From: JBLMXQ01 sp050257855
Lineage (GTDB): Bacteria > Acidobacteriota > Vicinamibacteria > Vicinamibacterales > CAVVIG01
DNA: 64,000 bases
Reading direction: 5' to 3'
Assembly (NCBI GenBank): GCA_050257855.1
Contig: JBLMXQ010000094.1
Span: 1-64,000 of the forward strand
Below, piece after piece: positions 61,594 through 64,000 of the stretch. The stretch's first letter is position 1. Each line of letters opens with the position of its first letter. The translations under genes were made by a program, and so were the position numbers. The notes under the pieces were generated by a model. That model saw only the letters and a list, made by a program, of their open reading frames with translations, was not told where the DNA came from and did not search any database.

Positions 61594-61938
61594 CTATTCC
61601 TTGGCGGCGTCCTTCATGCGCGCCGCCTTGCCCTTCAAGGCGCGCAGGTAGTAGAGCTTGGCGCGGCGAACCTTCGCCGAGCGCGTCACTTCGACCTTCT
61701 GGATGGTCGGCGAGTGCAGGGGAAAGATGCGCTCGACGCCCTGGCCGAACGACACCTTGCGGACCGTGAACGAGGCGCGCGTGCCGCCGCGGTGCAGCCC
61801 GATGACCACGCCCTCGAAAATCTGGATGCGCTCCTTGTCGCCTTCGCGCACCCGGACGTGCACCCGGACGGTGTCGCCCGACTTCATCTCCGGCCGTTCG
61901 GCCAGCTGCGATTTCTCCACCAGTTCAATCGCGCCCAT
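61594..61938 (-). CDS. rplS: 50S ribosomal protein L19
   Basis: A 114-residue L19. SGDTVRVHVRVREGDKERIQIFEGVVIG and FTVRKVSFGQGVERIFPLHSPTIQKVEV are unmistakable. It overlaps trmD by 14 nt and precedes rnhB by 4 nt, the conserved rpsP-rimM-trmD-rplS order. Confidence 0.97.
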   Translation of the reverse strand: MGAIELVEKSQLAERPEMKSGDTVRVHVRVREGDKERIQIFEGVVIGLHRGGTRASFTVRKVSFGQGVERIFPLHSPTIQKVEVTRSAKVRRAKLYYLRALKGKAARMKDAAKE

Positions 61939-62683
61939 CGTCCCGCTCCTTGTTCGGCTCCCGCGCCAGCTCGCGCAGGAGGTCCCGTTCTTCGTCGTCC
62001 AGGACGGCGCCGGCCAGCAGGTCCGGGCGCCGAGCCAGCGTGCGGCGCAGCGCCTCGCGCTTCCGCCACCGTCGAATCTCGCCGTGGTGGCCCGACAGCA
62101 GCACGTCGGGCACCTTCAGGTCGCCGAGGGCCGCCGGCCGCGTGTAGTGCGGGAAGTCCAGCAGCCCGCGGCTGAACGAATCGCCGGCGACCGATTCATC
62201 GTCGCCGACGACGCCCGGCACCAGCCGGGCGACCGCGTCCACGATCACGAGCGCCGGCAGCTCGCCGCCGGTCACCACGTAGTCGCCGATCGACAGCTCC
62301 TCGGTGATGCGGGCGCGCACGCGCTCGTCCACCCCTTCGTAACGACCGCACAGCAGCACCAGATGCGGCTCGGCGCTCAGCCGCCGCGCCTCGGCCTGCG
62401 TGAAGCGCGTCCCCTGCGGCGTGGTCAGGATCACCGTCAGCGGCCGCCCGCGCTCCGCCTCGACGGCATCGAGCGCGCGAAACAGCGGCTCCGGCTTCAG
62501 CACCATCCCGGGCCCGCCACCGTACGGCACGTCGTCGACGACGCGGTGGCGATCGCTCGTGTAGTCGCGGAGGTCCCGCACCTTCACGTGGATCGTGCCG
62601 CGCTCGATCGCCCGCCCCAGCACGCCGGCCATCAGCGACTGCTCGACCATCGCCGGAAAAATCGTGACGATGTCGAAAGTCAC
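61925..62683 (-). CDS. trmD: tRNA (guanine37-N1)-methyltransferase
   Basis: A 252-residue SPOUT enzyme that prevents +1 frameshifting. FDIVTIFPAMVEQ starts the protein, DYTSDRHRVVDDVPYGGGPGMVLKPEPLF is next, then the trefoil-knot SAM site LLCGRYEGVDERV and SIGDYVVTGGELPALVIVD; the C-terminal domain includes LLDFPHYTRPA. GTG start overlapping rimM as GTGA; the frame is open upstream through rimM, which is not part of it. Confidence 0.96.
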   Translation of the reverse strand: MTFDIVTIFPAMVEQSLMAGVLGRAIERGTIHVKVRDLRDYTSDRHRVVDDVPYGGGPGMVLKPEPLFRALDAVEAERGRPLTVILTTPQGTRFTQAEARRLSAEPHLVLLCGRYEGVDERVRARITEELSIGDYVVTGGELPALVIVDAVARLVPGVVGDDESVAGDSFSRGLLDFPHYTRPAALGDLKVPDVLLSGHHGEIRRWRKREALRRTLARRPDLLAGAVLDDEERDLLRELAREPNKERDDGRD

Positions 62684-63192
62684 TGATTCAGGTCCAGCAG
62701 TCCTTCCGGCGGATCGACGACGATCACCCGCGCCGCCGGATCGATTCGCGTGCAGATCTCGGCCGCCAGCGGAACCAGGATCTCGCCGCCCGTCGCGCTG
62801 CGGACCACCAGCCGGTGGCCGCCCGCGCCGCCTTCGACCTCCTGCACCGTGCCGACCAGCTCGCCCGCGCGCGTCTCGACGCGGCAGCCAATCAGGTCGT
62901 GGTGGTAGAAGGTCCCGGCCGGGAGCGCCGCCAGCCGTTCCGCCGGAATCCGCAGCTCCATGCCGGCGAGCGCCTCCGCCGCGTCCATCGTCTCGACGCC
63001 CGCGAAGCCGATGACCGGCCGGTCGCGCTGGAACCGGACGCTCGCGACCGTCAGCGGCTCGACCTGGCCGGCACGCTCGACGAACAACTCGGCGCCGACC
63101 TTGAAGCGCTCCTCGGGAAAATCGGTCTCGACGTTCACGACGACCTGGCCGCGGTTGCCGTGCGCCCGGGCGATCCGCCCGACGACGGCCAT
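62680..63192 (-). CDS. rimM: ribosome maturation factor RimM
   Basis: A 170-residue 30S maturation factor: N-terminal RimM domain (VVGRIARAHGNRGQVVVNVETDFPEERF) and C-terminal PRC barrel (FYHHDLIGCRVETRAGELVGTV, ILVPLAAEICTRIDPAARVIVVDPPEGLL). I prefer the ATG at 63192; a GTG at 63207 would add five residues. Its leader is occupied by the heptamer inverted repeat at 63213-63285. Confidence 0.94.
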   Translation of the reverse strand: MAVVGRIARAHGNRGQVVVNVETDFPEERFKVGAELFVERAGQVEPLTVASVRFQRDRPVIGFAGVETMDAAEALAGMELRIPAERLAALPAGTFYHHDLIGCRVETRAGELVGTVQEVEGGAGGHRLVVRSATGGEILVPLAAEICTRIDPAARVIVVDPPEGLLDLNQ

Positions 63193-63212
63193 GGCGTCCC
63201 AAATCACGGTGA

Positions 63213-63285
63213 TCGAGAAATCAGAATCAGGAAGTCTGAATCAAGAATGCCGGCTCTCGAATTCTTGATTCTCGATTCCTAATTC
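63213..63285. repeat. heptamer-periodic inverted repeat between khpA and rimM
   Basis: The arm next to rimM reads, on the plus strand, CAGAAT, CAGGAAG, TCTGAAT, CAAGAAT. The opposite arm reads AATTCTT, GATTCTC, GATTCCT, AATTCTT (63261-63285 approximately), the reverse complement of the same CARGAAT unit as at 28804-28923. This arm runs into khpA and supplies its last two sense codons and stop. Confidence 0.85.
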
Positions 63286-63551
63286 TTCATCTCCGTGCCT
63301 TCCCGATACGGCGTATCGCGAATCTCGAGCGTCACCGACTTGCCGTCCTTCTCCCCTGCGGTGGAGGCCAGGGTCCGGAGCGCCGCCGCGGTGCGCCCCT
63401 GGCGCCCGATCATCTTGCCCACGTCGCCGGGCGCCACGAACAGCTCGACGATGGTCGTGCCGCGGTGCACCGCTTCGGTGACGTGCACCTCCTCGGGCCG
63501 GTCGGCCAGCGCCCGCGCGAGCACCTCGACGACGTCGCGGGCGGTGCTCAC
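63279..63551 (-). CDS. khpA: KH-domain RNA-binding protein KhpA
   Basis: A 90-residue single KH-domain protein (KhpA/YlqC). The VGKMIGRQGRTAAALRTL segment is the GxxG nucleic-acid loop. In Gram-positives it pairs with KhpB to regulate cell elongation and RNA. It overlaps rpsP by 4 nt and sits in the usual rpsP-khpA-rimM order. The final residues (MKN and stop) are encoded by heptamer repeat sequence, so the C-terminus may have been replaced by repeat invasion. Confidence 0.94.
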   Translation of the reverse strand: MSTARDVVEVLARALADRPEEVHVTEAVHRGTTIVELFVAPGDVGKMIGRQGRTAAALRTLASTAGEKDGKSVTLEIRDTPYREGTEMKN

Positions 63552-63823
63552 TGCGATTCGGGAGCGGCAGCGGCGGCCGCCGGCTTCAGCGTCAGGTGGC
63601 GCGCAATCAGCGTCCGGACGGAATCGGACGGCTGCGCTCCCTTCGCGAGCCAGTAGTCCACGCGGTCCTTGTTCACCTCGACGACGGCCGGACGGCTGCG
63701 CGGATTGTAGTGACCGAGAATCTCGACGAACGAGCTGTCGCGCGCGGTGCGCGAGTCGGCGACGACCACGCGGAAGAAGGGGCGCTTTTTCGATCCCGCG
63801 CGGCGCAAACGGATTGCCAGCAT
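63548..63823 (-). CDS. rpsP: 30S ribosomal protein S16
   Basis: A 91-residue S16: MLAIRLRRAGSKKRPFFRVVVADSR, then EILGHYNPRS and RVDYWLAKGAQPSDSVRTLI, with an Ala-rich tail. CAGGAG lies about 6 nt before the ATG at 63823. The longer frame upstream crosses palindromic repeats and is not coding. The gene before it in this order, ffh, would lie outside the window. Confidence 0.96.
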   Translation of the reverse strand: MLAIRLRRAGSKKRPFFRVVVADSRTARDSSFVEILGHYNPRSRPAVVEVNKDRVDYWLAKGAQPSDSVRTLIARHLTLKPAAAAAAPESQ

Positions 63824-63878
63824 GTCTGACTCCTGAAAGGACGCGGGGCTCGACCCGCGACCGAATTTCGCTGCGCGT

Positions 63879-63992
63879 GCGGGACGGCCTGAAGGCCGTC
63901 CCCTACCAGGCACCGGTAGCGCCCGGCCTTCAGGCCGGGCGTTCTTCGAGTACCGGTAGCGCCCGGCCTTCAGGCCGGGCGTTGCTTCGAGC
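63879..63992. repeat. palindrome cluster upstream of rpsP
   Basis: 63879-63907 is the reverse-oriented exact copy of the 29-bp palindrome at 34023-34051. It is followed by two head-to-tail copies of a ~40-bp unit (63912-63951 and 63952-63992) beginning ACCGGTAGCGCCCGGCC, each holding a related palindrome (CGCCCGGCCT-TC-AGGCCGGGCG). The array probably continues past the window edge. No gene is seen in 63824-64000. Confidence 0.88.
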
Positions 63993-64000
63993 GCCGCGGG

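Overview
The window is GC-rich bacterial chromosome of a Gram-negative (diderm) organism. It encodes Kdo synthesis, LapB, LolA, a type IV pilus secretin complex and peptidoglycan recycling enzymes. Gene content and order (pilMNOPQ beside rplM-rpsI-rpsB-tsf-pyrH-frr; a large sortilin/BNR-repeat protein; a lipoprotein TPR-secretin; a RodZ-like gene beside a HEAT-like gene) most resemble Acidobacteriota, probably the Vicinamibacteria (Luteitalea-like) side. That placement is inferred from memory of these families, not from a search. I see no phage, transposase, integrase or CRISPR array: this is core-genome DNA with an unusual load of short intergenic repeats.

Layout. 1-2560 (minus): exported MBL hydrolase (cut), malate and isocitrate dehydrogenase. 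2940-5262 (plus): cytochrome c and SerA, separated by a duplicated 130-bp element. 5264-6670 (minus): lipid kinase and a GspC/PilP-like protein. 6725-12748 (plus): kdsB-pyrG-kdsA-kdsD-kdsC-lapB, a Kdo/LPS supply operon ending with the putative LPS-control protein. 12819-26674 (minus): coaE, folD, an APC permease, thiE, accC-accB, an M24 peptidase, a TPR protein, two lipoproteins and pilQPONM. 27046-32485 (plus): rplM-rpsI-rpsB-tsf-pyrH-frr and threonine synthase. 32545-33779: pfkA (minus) and tRNA-Ala(CGC). 34369-45821 (plus): HD-GYP response regulator, BNR giant, a small zinc protein, dead rhodanese, degenerate PolX, DUF2723 protein, LolA and a TPR-secretin. 45837-53210 (minus): murA, murB, pxpC, pxpB, mpl, ldcA, nagZ, a wall synthesis/recycling block. 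53292-56223 (plus): GHMP kinase, canonical PolX, small protein. 56258-63823 (minus): HEAT-like protein, RodZ-like protein, second ThiE-like protein, small membrane protein, TPR protein, then rnhB-rplS-trmD-rimM-khpA-rpsP.

The most unusual signals are not genes. Five intergenic regions carry heptamer-periodic inverted repeats (units CAGCCGA, CARGAAT, CAGGGCT), often touching promoters or stop codons. Two further hairpin families recur: a 29-bp GGCCTTCAGGCC palindrome, one decayed copy of which lies inside lolA, and GGGGCCCC hairpins. Many genes have a -10 box 5-9 nt before the start codon (probable leaderless mRNAs). At least three genes offer only CTG as a plausible start. Among proteins, the main oddities are a PolX paralogue lacking polymerase aspartates, a MurA with Asp at the Cys115 position, a rhodanese without its cysteine, and pxpBC without pxpA inside the mur block.
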